Of a stretch of 47,584 nt of DNA, positions 7,751-16,463 are shown one piece after another (position 1 is the stretch's first letter; the number at the start of each line of letters is the position of its first letter). The translations under genes and the position numbers were made by a program. The notes below the pieces were generated by a model, which saw nothing but the letters and a program-made list of their open reading frames with translations, did no database searches and was not told where the DNA came from. Source of the DNA: Candidatus Syntrophopropionicum ammoniitolerans (GTDB lineage: Bacteria > Bacillota > Desulfotomaculia > Desulfotomaculales > Pelotomaculaceae); the NCBI GenBank assembly GCA_013201395.1, contig JABMJD010000014.1:1-47584 (forward strand), read 5' to 3'.

Positions 7751-9181
7751 TTGACTGAGGTGAAAACAATAAAAAAGGTATTAGTTTTTTTCCCACTGAT
7801 GGCTTTAATTTTTCTTTTTCCTCAGACATCACTTGCCTTTGCCTTCAACAAGGTTATTTTTATGGCCGGTGATAAAAATTATGTTGTTAACAATGTTGTC
7901 CAGCAAATGTCTGCGGCTCCATATTTGGATGATGGCAGGTTTCTTGTGCCTTACAAAGAAGCAGCCGCAGCCCTGGGTGTTGATGAAGACAATATTTTTT
8001 GGGACGATGACACCAGGACCATAGAAATCCATTCTACTGATCTGATTTTGAAATTTAGCATTGACGACAAAACCATTTATATTAACGGTGTACCCCGGCT
8101 AATGGAAGCAGCGCCAGTAAATCGAGAGGGGCAAATATTTTTACCGCTCAAGTGGCTGGCCGAAGCACTGGGATATACTGTGGACTGGAAGGCAAATTGG
8201 CAGGCAGTCCTTCTCGGTCCTAATGGGCAGATGCCCCTGTGGCGGCCTCTGCCCACAGCTCTGGTTGGCCTCAATGTGCGGACCTGTGAATTTGCAGGCG
8301 ATTTCCTCCCTGGGATCCATCAGCTCTCTGCCAGTTCGGTGGCCTTTGTGGGGGAATATGCTAATGTTTTTAATGCTGGTGTGGCAGCCCGGCAGGTGGA
8401 TGGATATGTATTAGAACCCAACAGGACATTTTCTTTTAACCAAGTGGTGGGGGTCAGGACCAGCGCCCGGGGTTATATTAAAGGCTATGATATTTTAGAT
8501 AATTTGACCTTTGGTGGGGGCGTTTGCCGCACCTCCACAGTTTTATACCAGGCTGCTCGGGGGGCCGGGTTAGAAATAATCGAAAGGCATCCCCACTATT
8601 TGCCGGTGCATTATACCCCTATGGGCACTGATGCCAGCGTCAACTATGGGACAATGGATCTGCGGTTCAGGAATAATCTGGGGGTACCCATACTGATCAA
8701 AGCCGGCCTGGAGGAAAGGGAAAATAGCCGTCTACTATGGGCCGAATTCTGGGAAAACAAACCCCTAACCACAGCCCGGGTAGCTGTTCTGAGAAAGGAG
8801 CCCGGTGACTATTACCAGGATAACCTGGAGCCAGTGGAGCTAACAGCGCTGCTCAAGGATGATCGGTCCTATGTTTCATTGGAACAATTAAGTGATCTTC
8901 TAGGTCTGCCCCTGGATATAGAAGAAGGGGATGGACAGCAGTATGCCTCTCTGAGCCTCAATGATAACCAGTCGGTGCGGTGCATTGCCAATAATAAAAA
9001 CGCTGTTGTTAACAATCACGAATTTCAATTGGATAGCCCACCTTTCTGGCTGCCGGCGGGTAGCTGCCGGTTCTGGATTCCTCTAAGAAATTGGGCGGAG
9101 ATGGTTGGCGCTGATGTTAATTGGAGCGCCCAACAGGAGCCACCCCTGGTGCTCAACCTGAGCGGTTGTGCCCTGCAGTAG
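7751..9181 (+). CDS. Exported VanW-domain protein with copper-amine-oxidase-like domains
   Basis: About 476 residues. An N-terminal signal peptide (hydrophobic core VLVFFPLMALIFLF, then Ala-rich cleavage region) points to export. A copper-amine-oxidase N-terminal-like domain follows (about 35-155, ending in FLPLKWLAEALGYTVDW), then a VanW domain (about 190-330) with the segments FSFNQVVG, GGGVCRTSTVLYQAA and the DLRFRNN strand. A second, degenerate copper-amine-oxidase-like stalk domain lies at 355-470. VanW proteins are linked to cell-wall glycopeptide or vancomycin-type loci but have no settled activity. The start is uncertain: TTG 7751 and GTG 7760 lack well-spaced ribosome sites, whereas GAGGTG at 7757-7762 is well placed for an ATA at 7769. 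Confidence 0.85.
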   Translation: MTEVKTIKKVLVFFPLMALIFLFPQTSLAFAFNKVIFMAGDKNYVVNNVVQQMSAAPYLDDGRFLVPYKEAAAALGVDEDNIFWDDDTRTIEIHSTDLILKFSIDDKTIYINGVPRLMEAAPVNREGQIFLPLKWLAEALGYTVDWKANWQAVLLGPNGQMPLWRPLPTALVGLNVRTCEFAGDFLPGIHQLSASSVAFVGEYANVFNAGVAARQVDGYVLEPNRTFSFNQVVGVRTSARGYIKGYDILDNLTFGGGVCRTSTVLYQAARGAGLEIIERHPHYLPVHYTPMGTDASVNYGTMDLRFRNNLGVPILIKAGLEERENSRLLWAEFWENKPLTTARVAVLRKEPGDYYQDNLEPVELTALLKDDRSYVSLEQLSDLLGLPLDIEEGDGQQYASLSLNDNQSVRCIANNKNAVVNNHEFQLDSPPFWLPAGSCRFWIPLRNWAEMVGADVNWSAQQEPPLVLNLSGCALQ

Positions 9182-9208
9182 ATCTGCGATGTGTTTTTGT
9201 GGTTATTG

Positions 9209-9237
9209 TTGACACATGTTACCTTTTATGGTAAGGT
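9209..9237 (+). promoter_or_regulatory. Sigma-A-type promoter of the B12 operon
   Basis: A perfect TTGACA (9209-9214) and TAAGGT (9232-9237) separated by 17 bases lie just upstream of the cobalamin riboswitch. Confidence 0.65.
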
Positions 9238-9251
9238 TAAAAAAACCTGAT

Positions 9252-9397
9252 ATGAGAATAAGCAGGGAAGCCGGTTAAATGCCGGTGCGGTCCCGCCACT
9301 GTATGAGGGAGCACTTCTGCAATAGGCCACTGGGTTAGTACCGGGAAGGCGTAGAGAGTGCGATGAACTTGAGCCAGGATATCTGCTTGTTCTTGTT
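9252..9397 (+). promoter_or_regulatory. Adenosylcobalamin riboswitch
   Basis: The conserved B12-box elements are in order: AGCAGGGAAGCCGG, GGTGCGGTCCCGCCACTGT, GGCCACTG, GGGAAGGC and GAGCCAGGATATCTGC. The P1 stem is long: GAGAATAAGCAG (9254-9265) pairs with CTGCTTGTTCTT (9383-9394). This RNA senses coenzyme B12 and normally switches off biosynthesis or uptake genes when B12 is plentiful, which fits the operon downstream. Confidence 0.95.
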
Positions 9398-9463
9398 ATC
9401 CGCCATTACCCACGAGCGATGGGAAGGAATAACAGATTGCTGTAATGTTTCCGTTTAGGCAAC

Positions 9464-9494
9464 TACCTCCGCATCAAACGTGCGGGGGTTTTTT
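9464..9494 (+). terminator. Intrinsic terminator of the riboswitch expression platform
   Basis: CCTCCGCA (9466-9473) pairs with TGCGGGGG (9481-9488), then six T residues follow. It lies about 70 bases after the aptamer, so ligand-controlled termination is the probable mechanism. Confidence 0.85.
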
Positions 9495-9692
9495 GTTACC
9501 CAAAAATTAATACTGTTAATAGGTGCCTGGTTTCGAGGGACTGGGCTTAATACCGGCCCGGTATATGTCCGGGTGTTAATACTGTGATGGTGAGCTAACT
9601 AAAATCAGTGGAACTTTAGTTTGTAATGAACCTGAACCAGTATCATGCCTATCTATGAATGCCGCAGCGATGTAACTCGAGGAGGTGTTTAA

Positions 9693-9719
9693 ATGGCTAT
9701 GATACTGCTGCCTCCCTAG
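9693..9719 (+). CDS. Eight-residue leader peptide MAMILLPP
   Basis: A near-perfect GAGGAGGTG site (9679-9687) lies five bases before an ATG opening an eight-codon frame that ends Pro-Pro-TAG. The stop codon lies in the left arm of the following terminator-like hairpin, and the start region pairs with 9639-9649. A ribosome at the Pro-Pro-stop would keep the hairpin from folding. This layout is typical of translation-controlled attenuation; the peptide itself probably has no other job. Confidence 0.55.
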   Translation: MAMILLPP

Positions 9720-9744
9720 TCAATTGACCGGCTAGGGTGCTTTT
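9713..9744 (+). terminator. Terminator-like hairpin after the leader peptide
   Basis: CCCTAG (9714-9719) pairs with CTAGGG (9732-9737), with an inner TCAATTGA palindrome, and TGCTTTT follows. The T-run is short, so termination would be partial or conditional. Confidence 0.45.
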
Positions 9745-9766
9745 ACTTCCAGGTGGGGGGCTAACC

Positions 9767-10522
9767 ATGATCCTATTGTTGTCCGGTACCACGGCAGGTA
9801 CAGAAATAACAACACGGCTGATCCAAGAAGGCTATCAGTTAGTTGCCATTCCGTCTCGGGAGCGGGACCCCAAAAATGCAGGCAACCGGCGACTGGATAT
9901 CATGGACCCAGAAGGGCGTAAACTGGCTGATCTGCTGGAACAAAAAGCTGTACAGGCAGTGCTGGATTTGTCCGGACCTTTCCCGGACCGGACTGCGAAA
10001 CAGGTTAAAGAAATGTGCCGGAGGAAGGGGATTCCTTTCCTTTGCTACCTGCCCCAGGTAGTTGAAACCCAGAGCCGGGCCCTCATATATCCTGTCTTTT
10101 CCTGGACAGAGGCCGCCCGGTGCGCAGCCGGTTTGGGGGATACCATTTTTCTCACCTCCGGCAGTTACAACCTGGGAGGTTTTCTAGACAGCATTAAGGA
10201 TTGGCCTGTCCGAGTGGTCGTGCGGATCACACCGGAATACAAGGTGATGCGGAAATGTCAGGAGTTGGGTTTGAGACCCCGAGATATTGTAGCCATGCAG
10301 GGTCCCTTTTCCAAAGAAATGAATCGGGCTACCTTTAAAAGCTACCAGGCTTCAGTAATTGTCACCAGGGAAAGTGGCAGAAAAGGGGGCATGGACACTA
10401 AAATATCTGCTGCTTCCTCTCTGCAGATTCCCGTAGTGATGATTAAACAAAACCCTGCTGATGGGGACATTATTGTACGGACAGATGATGAAATTGTAGA
10501 AAAACTGGAATTAGTTTTGTGA
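9767..10522 (+). CDS. cbiJ: Precorrin-6A reductase (CobK/CbiJ family)
   Basis: The 251-residue protein should reduce the corrin macrocycle at the precorrin-6A (or cobalt-precorrin-6A) step of B12 synthesis with NADPH. It opens with the family's ILLLSGTTAGTEI nucleotide-binding strand and loop and has the late motif RDIVAMQGPFSKEMNRATF plus a Thr-Arg-Glu-Ser-Gly and Gly-Gly-Met-Asp-Thr-Lys region near 205-220. The ATG at 9767 is used because an AGGTGG site precedes it and the family starts right at this strand. It is first in the riboswitch-controlled operon. It is odd to see one biosynthetic enzyme ahead of uptake genes; the rest of the pathway must be elsewhere or missing. Confidence 0.85.
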   Translation: MILLLSGTTAGTEITTRLIQEGYQLVAIPSRERDPKNAGNRRLDIMDPEGRKLADLLEQKAVQAVLDLSGPFPDRTAKQVKEMCRRKGIPFLCYLPQVVETQSRALIYPVFSWTEAARCAAGLGDTIFLTSGSYNLGGFLDSIKDWPVRVVVRITPEYKVMRKCQELGLRPRDIVAMQGPFSKEMNRATFKSYQASVIVTRESGRKGGMDTKISAASSLQIPVVMIKQNPADGDIIVRTDDEIVEKLELVL

Positions 10523-10617
10523 GACGGGAAATTGCGGCGCTGCACTGGATATTTGCGCCGTTTGTAGTTTGTCGGGTACTTATGTAGCATGATTTTTTTA
10601 CAGAGAGGAGTCATTAA

Positions 10618-12297
10618 GTGATGAGGACAAGAATTTTCAGCCGACGCTGGATATTGGTGGCCATCCTGGTTTGCTCTCTTACCGGCCTGATGTTGGTGGG
10701 GGTGCTGGATCGGGTGGAGGCCACGCCTCAGTTGACGGAACAGGCCGTCAAATATATTAAAAACGAATTTGCAGAATATGGTGTGGTTAACGTGGACATG
10801 GGTGTAGGTTCCTATGCCTTTTTTGTACTGGCTGCCGGGGGAGTTGACGTTAGCGCCTGGCGGCATGAGGGGATCGGCTTTAAGGAAGCGTTGAGTGATG
10901 CCATTAAGAGTGACATAGCCAGGGCTGATCAGGTTTCCGCCAAACGCCTGGCCCACGACCTGGCCGCAGCAAAAGCCCTAGGCCAACAAAACCTGGTGGA
11001 GCAGTTGTTGTTACTACTGAAAAACAGGCAAAGCGATGCTGGCTTTGACCAAATTGGCCCCCTCAGTATATACAGTAACATGCCGGCATTAGAAACCTTG
11101 AGCCGGCTGGATCTGTTGGAAAAACTTGATTGTGGTCTGGCCAAAGACTATATTCTGGATCAGAGATACAGCGGGACGGAAGATAGGCACCGCGGCAGTT
11201 GGGGTTCTGTAGACAACGGCCATTTTTACCCTGATTTTATGGCTGTTACCGCAGCAGTGCGCATGCTCAGCCGGATGGATCCTAGTGGGAACGATGCCGA
11301 GCTTCAGCAGACTATCACCAACGGCCTGGACTGGCTAAAAAGGCAGCAACAGCCTGCAGGTAATTTTATGGCTGGTATGGATGATACCCTAATAGATACT
11401 TGTGATCTGATTATCACCCTTAAAGAATTGGAAATGGATCCGGCTACCTGGCTTAGCAGTGCCGGCACGAGCCCTGTGGACTATTTGTATAGCGAGGCCT
11501 TGAATGCTGATGGTAGTTTCGGCCAATCACAAAACGTCATGGATGCTACTTTGGTGCTCTGGGCCTGCAAGGTTCTAGAGGACCAGCCGAGTGCACAGCC
11601 GAAGCCTGATGCTGAGAAAGAGCATCCAGTGCAACCTGAGCCAGGAGCTAAGGAAGAGCAGCCCGTGCCTACGGGGCCACAGGAACAGCCGGCACCCGTG
11701 GAACAGGTTGTCCAGTCCCAACCATTCAACGACATCACCAATCACTGGGCCCGGGAATCCATTGCTCTAATGGCGGAAAAAGGCATCACTGCCGGTTATG
11801 ATGACGGTTCCTTCCGGCCCGATGCCCAGGTGACTAGAAGCGAAATAGCGACCATGCTTGTCCGTCTGCTACAGCCACAAGCAGCATCTGCCCAGGATCT
11901 GCAGTTTGTAAAAGAGAGTTTTGCCGATGCCGGTGACATTCCCGACTGGGCACTGGCTGATGTGGCTGCGGCCCTGCGGGAAGGCCTGGTTTCCGGTTAT
12001 CCCCAAGGGGATGGAGCCTCGAATTTTGCCGGCAGCCGGGACGTGAACAGAGCGGAGCTGGCGGTAATGATGGGCCGGATCGTGGAGATGAAGCTGGGAC
12101 AGGTACAACAGGGTCCCCTGGATTTTGCTGATAACGATCTAATTCCGGATTGGGCCCAGTCTTCTATCAACATTGTCTCTGCCGTAGGGATTGCCGGTGG
12201 ATATCCGGATCAGACATTCCGAGCTGGCCAGCCGGTAACCAGGGCGGAAGCAGCCTCAATGATGGGGCGTCTAATAGCGCAAATTCCTGGCAATTAG
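10618..12297 (+). CDS. SLH-anchored alpha/alpha-barrel surface protein
   Basis: A 559-residue exported protein. The signal peptide (basic start, hydrophobic core about 12-30, Ala-Thr-Pro end) is followed by an alpha/alpha-toroid region (about 37-315) of the prenyltransferase/terpenoid-cyclase-like superfamily, the fold that also makes the large domain of intrinsic factor and transcobalamin. A Pro/Glu/Gln-rich linker (about 318-365) leads to three SLH repeats (about 368-418, 438-490 and 502-553) that anchor to the cell-wall polymer. The barrel closely resembles those in the next gene, especially around DMGVGSYAF and PDFM-A-T-A-AVR. GTG 10618 follows AGGAG at good spacing; ATG 10621 is equally possible. 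Corrinoid capture is inferred from fold plus riboswitch and transporter context; other small ligands remain possible. Confidence 0.75.
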   Translation: MMRTRIFSRRWILVAILVCSLTGLMLVGVLDRVEATPQLTEQAVKYIKNEFAEYGVVNVDMGVGSYAFFVLAAGGVDVSAWRHEGIGFKEALSDAIKSDIARADQVSAKRLAHDLAAAKALGQQNLVEQLLLLLKNRQSDAGFDQIGPLSIYSNMPALETLSRLDLLEKLDCGLAKDYILDQRYSGTEDRHRGSWGSVDNGHFYPDFMAVTAAVRMLSRMDPSGNDAELQQTITNGLDWLKRQQQPAGNFMAGMDDTLIDTCDLIITLKELEMDPATWLSSAGTSPVDYLYSEALNADGSFGQSQNVMDATLVLWACKVLEDQPSAQPKPDAEKEHPVQPEPGAKEEQPVPTGPQEQPAPVEQVVQSQPFNDITNHWARESIALMAEKGITAGYDDGSFRPDAQVTRSEIATMLVRLLQPQAASAQDLQFVKESFADAGDIPDWALADVAAALREGLVSGYPQGDGASNFAGSRDVNRAELAVMMGRIVEMKLGQVQQGPLDFADNDLIPDWAQSSINIVSAVGIAGGYPDQTFRAGQPVTRAEAASMMGRLIAQIPGN

Positions 12298-12342
12298 GTA
12301 GCAGTGGGGTTGGGGAAAACAAGCAAAAGAGGAGTGAGAAGG

Positions 12343-15300
12343 TTGTACCCGGTAAATAGAGGATATTTTAGAGGGCTGGGCCTGTTGCTGGCCGTTATTA
12401 TGATGACAGCGGCCCTGTGGGCGGTACCTGGTACCCAACCGGCTCAGGCAGCCAATTCGCCAGTCAACAGTGCAGTGCAGTATCTCTATGAGGAATACAC
12501 TGCAGAGGGTCTGGCGAATAGCGACATGGGGGTAGGTTCCTACGCCTTTTATGTCTTGCACCAGGCCGGTGTTGATGTGGGTGACTGGCAACATACAGGC
12601 ATCAGCCTGGAAGAAGCAGTGATTGAGGAAATAAACAAGAATCTGTCAAATTCAACAGGATTATCGGCCAAGTTGCTGGCCCAGGACCTGACAGCAGCAG
12701 CGATCCTGGAGAGGGAAGACCTGGTTGATGGGTTGTTGCAGGCCCTGATAGATAAGGAAAGTTGCACCGGCTTTGACCACAACATCTACAGCGATATTCC
12801 AGCTTATGAACTGCTGGGCCGGATAGGCCGGCTAGGTATGATGGATGCCGGCTTAGCTAAAGAGTGCCTCCTGGCGGCTCAGAACAAAACCGCTGATGAT
12901 GCCGATTATGGTAGCTTTGGCGGTGACTGGGGGCCGGACTTCATGACTACGGCTCAGGCGGTGCGGGCTCTCCATTATCTAGATCCAGGTGCGGGGGACA
13001 GTGAGATCCAACAAGCTATCAGCGCAGCACTGTGCTGGCTGCAGGACAAACAGCAGGCCGATGGCGGCTTTTTAGGATCTGAATGGGATGATCCGGTGAC
13101 AGATACAGCGGAGGTAATAATCACGCTTGTCGCTCTGGGACAGGATCCCGCCTCCTTGTTAAGCAGCAGCGGTAAAACCGCCCGCGACTACATGTTAAAC
13201 GAGGTTTTTGATGCCGCTGGTGATCTCATTTCACCGGACAGTAACCTTATGGATGCTACCTGGGCCTTATGTGCCTATAGCCTACTGGATATTGTTACCC
13301 CGGAGATACCAATTTCACCGGCAGATTATGCCCTGGAGTTTCTGCGGAACGAATATGTCACAAAGGGTCTGGCCAACAACGACATGGGCGTAGGTTCTTA
13401 TGCTTTTTATGTCCTGCACCAGGCAGGAGTTGATGTAGGCGGCTGGCAGCATGAGGGCAACAGCCTGGAGGAAGCAGTGATCGGGGAAATAAACACGGAT
13501 TTGTCAAATTCAGCGGGATTATCGGCCAAGCTGCTGGCCCAAGACCTGACGGCAGCAGCGATCCTGGAGAAGCAAGACCTGGTTGATGAATTGCTGCAGG
13601 CCTTGAAGGATAGGGAAAGCAGCACCGGCTTTGATCGCAATATCTACAGCGATATTCCAGCCTATGAACTGCTGGGCCGGCTGGGCCGGCTAGGTGTGAT
13701 GGATGCCGGCCTGGCCAAAGAGTGCCTTCTGGCGGCTCAGAACAAAACCGCTGATGATGCCGATTATGGTAGCTTTGGCGGTGACTGGGGGCCGGACTTC
13801 ATGACTACGGCTCAGGCGGTGCGGGCTCTCCATTATCTAGATCCAGGTGCGGGGGACAGTGAGATCCAACAAGCTATCAGCGCAGCACTGTGCTGGCTGC
13901 AGGACAAACAGCAGGCCGATGGCGGCTTTTTAGGATCTGAATGGGATGATCCGGTGACAGATACAGCGGAGGTAATAATCACGCTTGTCGCTCTGGGACA
14001 GGATCCCGACTCCTTGTTAAGCAGCAGCGGCAACACCGCTGTTGACTATATGTTAAACGAAATTTTTAATGCTGTTGGTGACTTCATTTCACCAGATGGT
14101 AACCTAATGGACGCCACCTGGGCCCTCTGTGCCTATAACTTGCTGGACAATCAGTTTTATCTCCACACCGCGGCCACAACCTTGAAAATAGGCGATACAA
14201 TCCAGCTACAGGTTTTTTGGCAAGCTGACGGTGACACCGCAGATGTGACACAAGATGCAGTATGGTCGGTAGCAGACGGCACTATTGTTTCCGTGGATCA
14301 AGCCGGTTTAGTTATCGCGTTGGCCTCAGGTGCGACAAAGGTTACTGCTGTTTACAATGGCCTGACGGCAGCAGCCCAGGTTACTGTGGAATCCTCGACC
14401 CCCGGCGGCGGGAACGTAGGCACAGACATAACTGTCGGCCTGGCTGTAGTGGGCCAGGGTAATAAGCTGTTATACGGCCCATCTTACGTATCTGTGGACA
14501 AATCCAACAAATGGGGTCTCACCGCCCTGGGCGCCCTGGAAGCTTCGGGCATTGACTACCAGACCAACTCCTGGTCTTACGGGGATTTTGTATTCTGTAT
14601 TGAGGGCCAGGCCAACAGCGGCCTGTCGGGTTGGATGTATACGGTCAATGATGTGATCCCGGGGGGAGGCGCTGATAAATATAACATTAGCGACAAGGAC
14701 AAAATCATTTTTTATTACAGTGAAAGCATGGATCAGCAGCCGCCTGGTTGGGATGGATTAGGTGAACCAAATGTTTCAGGTGGGGGCGCGTCTCTTGTGG
14801 ACCAGCTAGAACCGGTAAAAGATGCAGATTTGCAAGCAGCGATTAAAAACGCCCGCGACACTGGCCGGGTGACCCTGGCGGCAGAGAGCAACAGTACTGC
14901 CCTGGCCTTGTCCGGCGAACAGGTTACCAGAATCCATAACACTGACGTACCCCTGGTGGTGACCATTCAGGGAGCGCAGTTTATACTATCCCCGGATAGT
15001 CTGAAGATAAAGGAGCTGGCGGCGGATCAATCAACAATGCTGGAATTTGCTGCTCAAAAACTCAGTAGTGGGGCTGCCACAGAACTAACCGACCTCTTCC
15101 CCACCTGGCTAAAACTGACCGGGGATATTTACGAGCTGACCATCCAGACCCTAGATCGGGACGATACACCCCAGGATATCAGCCTGTTCCCCGATTGCCA
15201 GGTATGCCTGCCCGTACCAGCTGATATTGCGGCCAATACTGCCGAGATGTTAAAGGCCTACCGGTATAACGAAGACAGCAGGCAGTGGGTAAATATGGGC

Positions 15301-15963
15301 GGCACTTACGACAAAAATCAGAGGCTGATCAGTTTTCCAGTAGATCATTTCAGTAAATATGCCTTGCTGGAGGTTGTTCAACCACCCGAGGAGGAAGTTG
15401 TTTTTCTAGATACTATGGGCCATTGGGCTCAAGCGGAAGTTGCCTATATGGCTGCCGCCGGGTATGTGGCTGGTGTCGGAGAAAAACTATTTGCCCCCGA
15501 TGCCCAGATTACCCGGGCTGAGTTTACGGCCGTTCTGGCCCGCATGGCCGGACTGTTACCCAACCCGGCAGCAGCGGCCTGCTTTAACGATGTACCGGTG
15601 GATGCTTGGTACCGGGGTGCAGTTGGTGCCGCAACAGCAGCGGGGTTGGTTTATGGTTCTAATGAAAATAGCTTTGCCCCGGAGGCGCTGGTGACGCGTG
15701 AACAAATGGCGGCCATCCTGGTACGGTTTATGGCCAAAAACGGTGTGGGCCCGGCTGAAGAAGAGGTAACAGGGAATAATGGTTTGCCGTTAGTATTTAG
15801 CGACAGCGGGGAAATTTCCTCCTGGGCCCAGCTGCCCGTAGCCCAGGCTGTGGATAGTGAGCTGCTGGTGGGACGGGAAAAAGATAAGTTTGCTCCCCAG
15901 GGAAGCGCTACCCGCGCCGAAGCCACAGTAGTATTGTACAGGGCACTGCAAAAATTACCATAA
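12343..15963 (+). CDS. Transcobalamin/intrinsic-factor-like SLH surface protein (two barrels + DUF4430)
   Basis: About 1206 residues. Order: signal peptide (1-37, ending AQAA); alpha/alpha barrel 1 (about 38-320); near-duplicate barrel 2 (about 325-605); a Big-2-like Ig domain (about 610-685); a DUF4430 (transcobalamin-like C-terminal) domain (about 690-800) with the KWGLTALGALEASGI and GWMYTVND motifs; an uncharacterised beta-rich domain (about 805-1010); three SLH repeats (about 1015-1205). Intrinsic factor and transcobalamin trap B12 between just such an alpha/alpha barrel and a small beta domain. Start TTG 12343 is chosen for its GAGGAG site eight bases before; GTG 12304 is in frame upstream. 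The two barrels share 278 identical bases, a sign of recent gene conversion. B12 binding is inferred. Confidence 0.75.
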   Translation: MYPVNRGYFRGLGLLLAVIMMTAALWAVPGTQPAQAANSPVNSAVQYLYEEYTAEGLANSDMGVGSYAFYVLHQAGVDVGDWQHTGISLEEAVIEEINKNLSNSTGLSAKLLAQDLTAAAILEREDLVDGLLQALIDKESCTGFDHNIYSDIPAYELLGRIGRLGMMDAGLAKECLLAAQNKTADDADYGSFGGDWGPDFMTTAQAVRALHYLDPGAGDSEIQQAISAALCWLQDKQQADGGFLGSEWDDPVTDTAEVIITLVALGQDPASLLSSSGKTARDYMLNEVFDAAGDLISPDSNLMDATWALCAYSLLDIVTPEIPISPADYALEFLRNEYVTKGLANNDMGVGSYAFYVLHQAGVDVGGWQHEGNSLEEAVIGEINTDLSNSAGLSAKLLAQDLTAAAILEKQDLVDELLQALKDRESSTGFDRNIYSDIPAYELLGRLGRLGVMDAGLAKECLLAAQNKTADDADYGSFGGDWGPDFMTTAQAVRALHYLDPGAGDSEIQQAISAALCWLQDKQQADGGFLGSEWDDPVTDTAEVIITLVALGQDPDSLLSSSGNTAVDYMLNEIFNAVGDFISPDGNLMDATWALCAYNLLDNQFYLHTAATTLKIGDTIQLQVFWQADGDTADVTQDAVWSVADGTIVSVDQAGLVIALASGATKVTAVYNGLTAAAQVTVESSTPGGGNVGTDITVGLAVVGQGNKLLYGPSYVSVDKSNKWGLTALGALEASGIDYQTNSWSYGDFVFCIEGQANSGLSGWMYTVNDVIPGGGADKYNISDKDKIIFYYSESMDQQPPGWDGLGEPNVSGGGASLVDQLEPVKDADLQAAIKNARDTGRVTLAAESNSTALALSGEQVTRIHNTDVPLVVTIQGAQFILSPDSLKIKELAADQSTMLEFAAQKLSSGAATELTDLFPTWLKLTGDIYELTIQTLDRDDTPQDISLFPDCQVCLPVPADIAANTAEMLKAYRYNEDSRQWVNMGGTYDKNQRLISFPVDHFSKYALLEVVQPPEEEVVFLDTMGHWAQAEVAYMAAAGYVAGVGEKLFAPDAQITRAEFTAVLARMAGLLPNPAAAACFNDVPVDAWYRGAVGAATAAGLVYGSNENSFAPEALVTREQMAAILVRFMAKNGVGPAEEEVTGNNGLPLVFSDSGEISSWAQLPVAQAVDSELLVGREKDKFAPQGSATRAEATVVLYRALQKLP
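12873..14008 (+). repeat. Intragenic direct repeat (858-bp period), perfect over 278 bp
   Basis: Bases 12873-13150 and 13731-14008 are identical, while the flanking parts of the two barrel modules differ at many positions. The period of 858 bases equals 286 codons, one whole barrel module. Confidence 0.95.
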
Positions 15964-16052
15964 GGGAAAACAGGGGGCCTACAGGTTTAAAATGGGATAA
16001 GGAACCGGGTTCTTTGACAGGGTTGGAAGCAAAAAAGCTGGACAGGAGAAAT

Positions 16053-16077
16053 CAGTAGGTTTTACAAAAACCTACTG
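16053..16077. other. Perfect hairpin in the intergenic space
   Basis: CAGTAGGTTTT (16053-16063) and AAAACCTACTG (16067-16077) form an 11-bp stem with a three-base loop. No T-run follows on the plus strand, so it may be a weak terminator, an mRNA-stabilising hairpin or a repeat relic. Confidence 0.5.
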
Positions 16078-16134
16078 AGCTGTGTTGCAAACCTACCGAT
16101 AAGGTGCCGGCACAGATAATATCAGCAGGTTTTG

Positions 16135-16260
<126 letters not shown>

Positions 16261-16355
16261 GGGTGTATAATAGGCCGGACAATAATAAGGGGCGCACCGT
16301 GCGGCGTTGTAGACCTGCAATAGAATATTACTGTACACTGCAAGGAAAGAAAAGA

Positions 16356-16411
16356 TAAGGTGGGTGAAAAAAAGACAGGTTATTCCTTTGGATTACCTGT
16401 CCACCCCACTT
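16356..16411 (+). promoter_or_regulatory. Long stem-loop upstream of the tethered DUF4430 gene
   Basis: GACAGGT (16374-16380) pairs with ACCTGTC (16395-16401), and AAGGTGGGTG (16357-16366) pairs with CACCCCACTT (16402-16411) across a bulged A-run. It ends about 50 bases before the start codon and has no T-run. A role in mRNA processing or stability between operon segments is possible. Confidence 0.4.
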
Positions 16412-16463
16412 GCTGAATTCAAGTTCAAGAACCGTCCCTACTTGAAATGAGGTGATATTAAAG

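Larger units (their letters stand above)
9510..9744 (+). ncRNA. Second structured leader (attenuator-like) before cbiJ
   Basis: After the riboswitch terminator another 240 bases precede the first gene. They contain a strong hairpin (GGGC 9543-9546 with GTCC 9567-9570, enclosing ATACCG/CGGTAT), a second stem (AACTAAA 9597-9603 with TTTAGTT 9615-9621), a long-range stem (AGTATCATGCC 9639-9649 with GGCTATGATACT 9695-9706) that encloses a ribosome site, and a final terminator-like hairpin. The word TTAATAC occurs three times (near 9509, 9547 and 9575). It matches no RNA class I recognise. Confidence 0.5.

Noticed and set aside
9500-9766. Second cobalamin riboswitch in tandem
   Set aside because: The B12-box and other conserved core words are absent after the first terminator; only generic hairpins and a leader peptide are seen.
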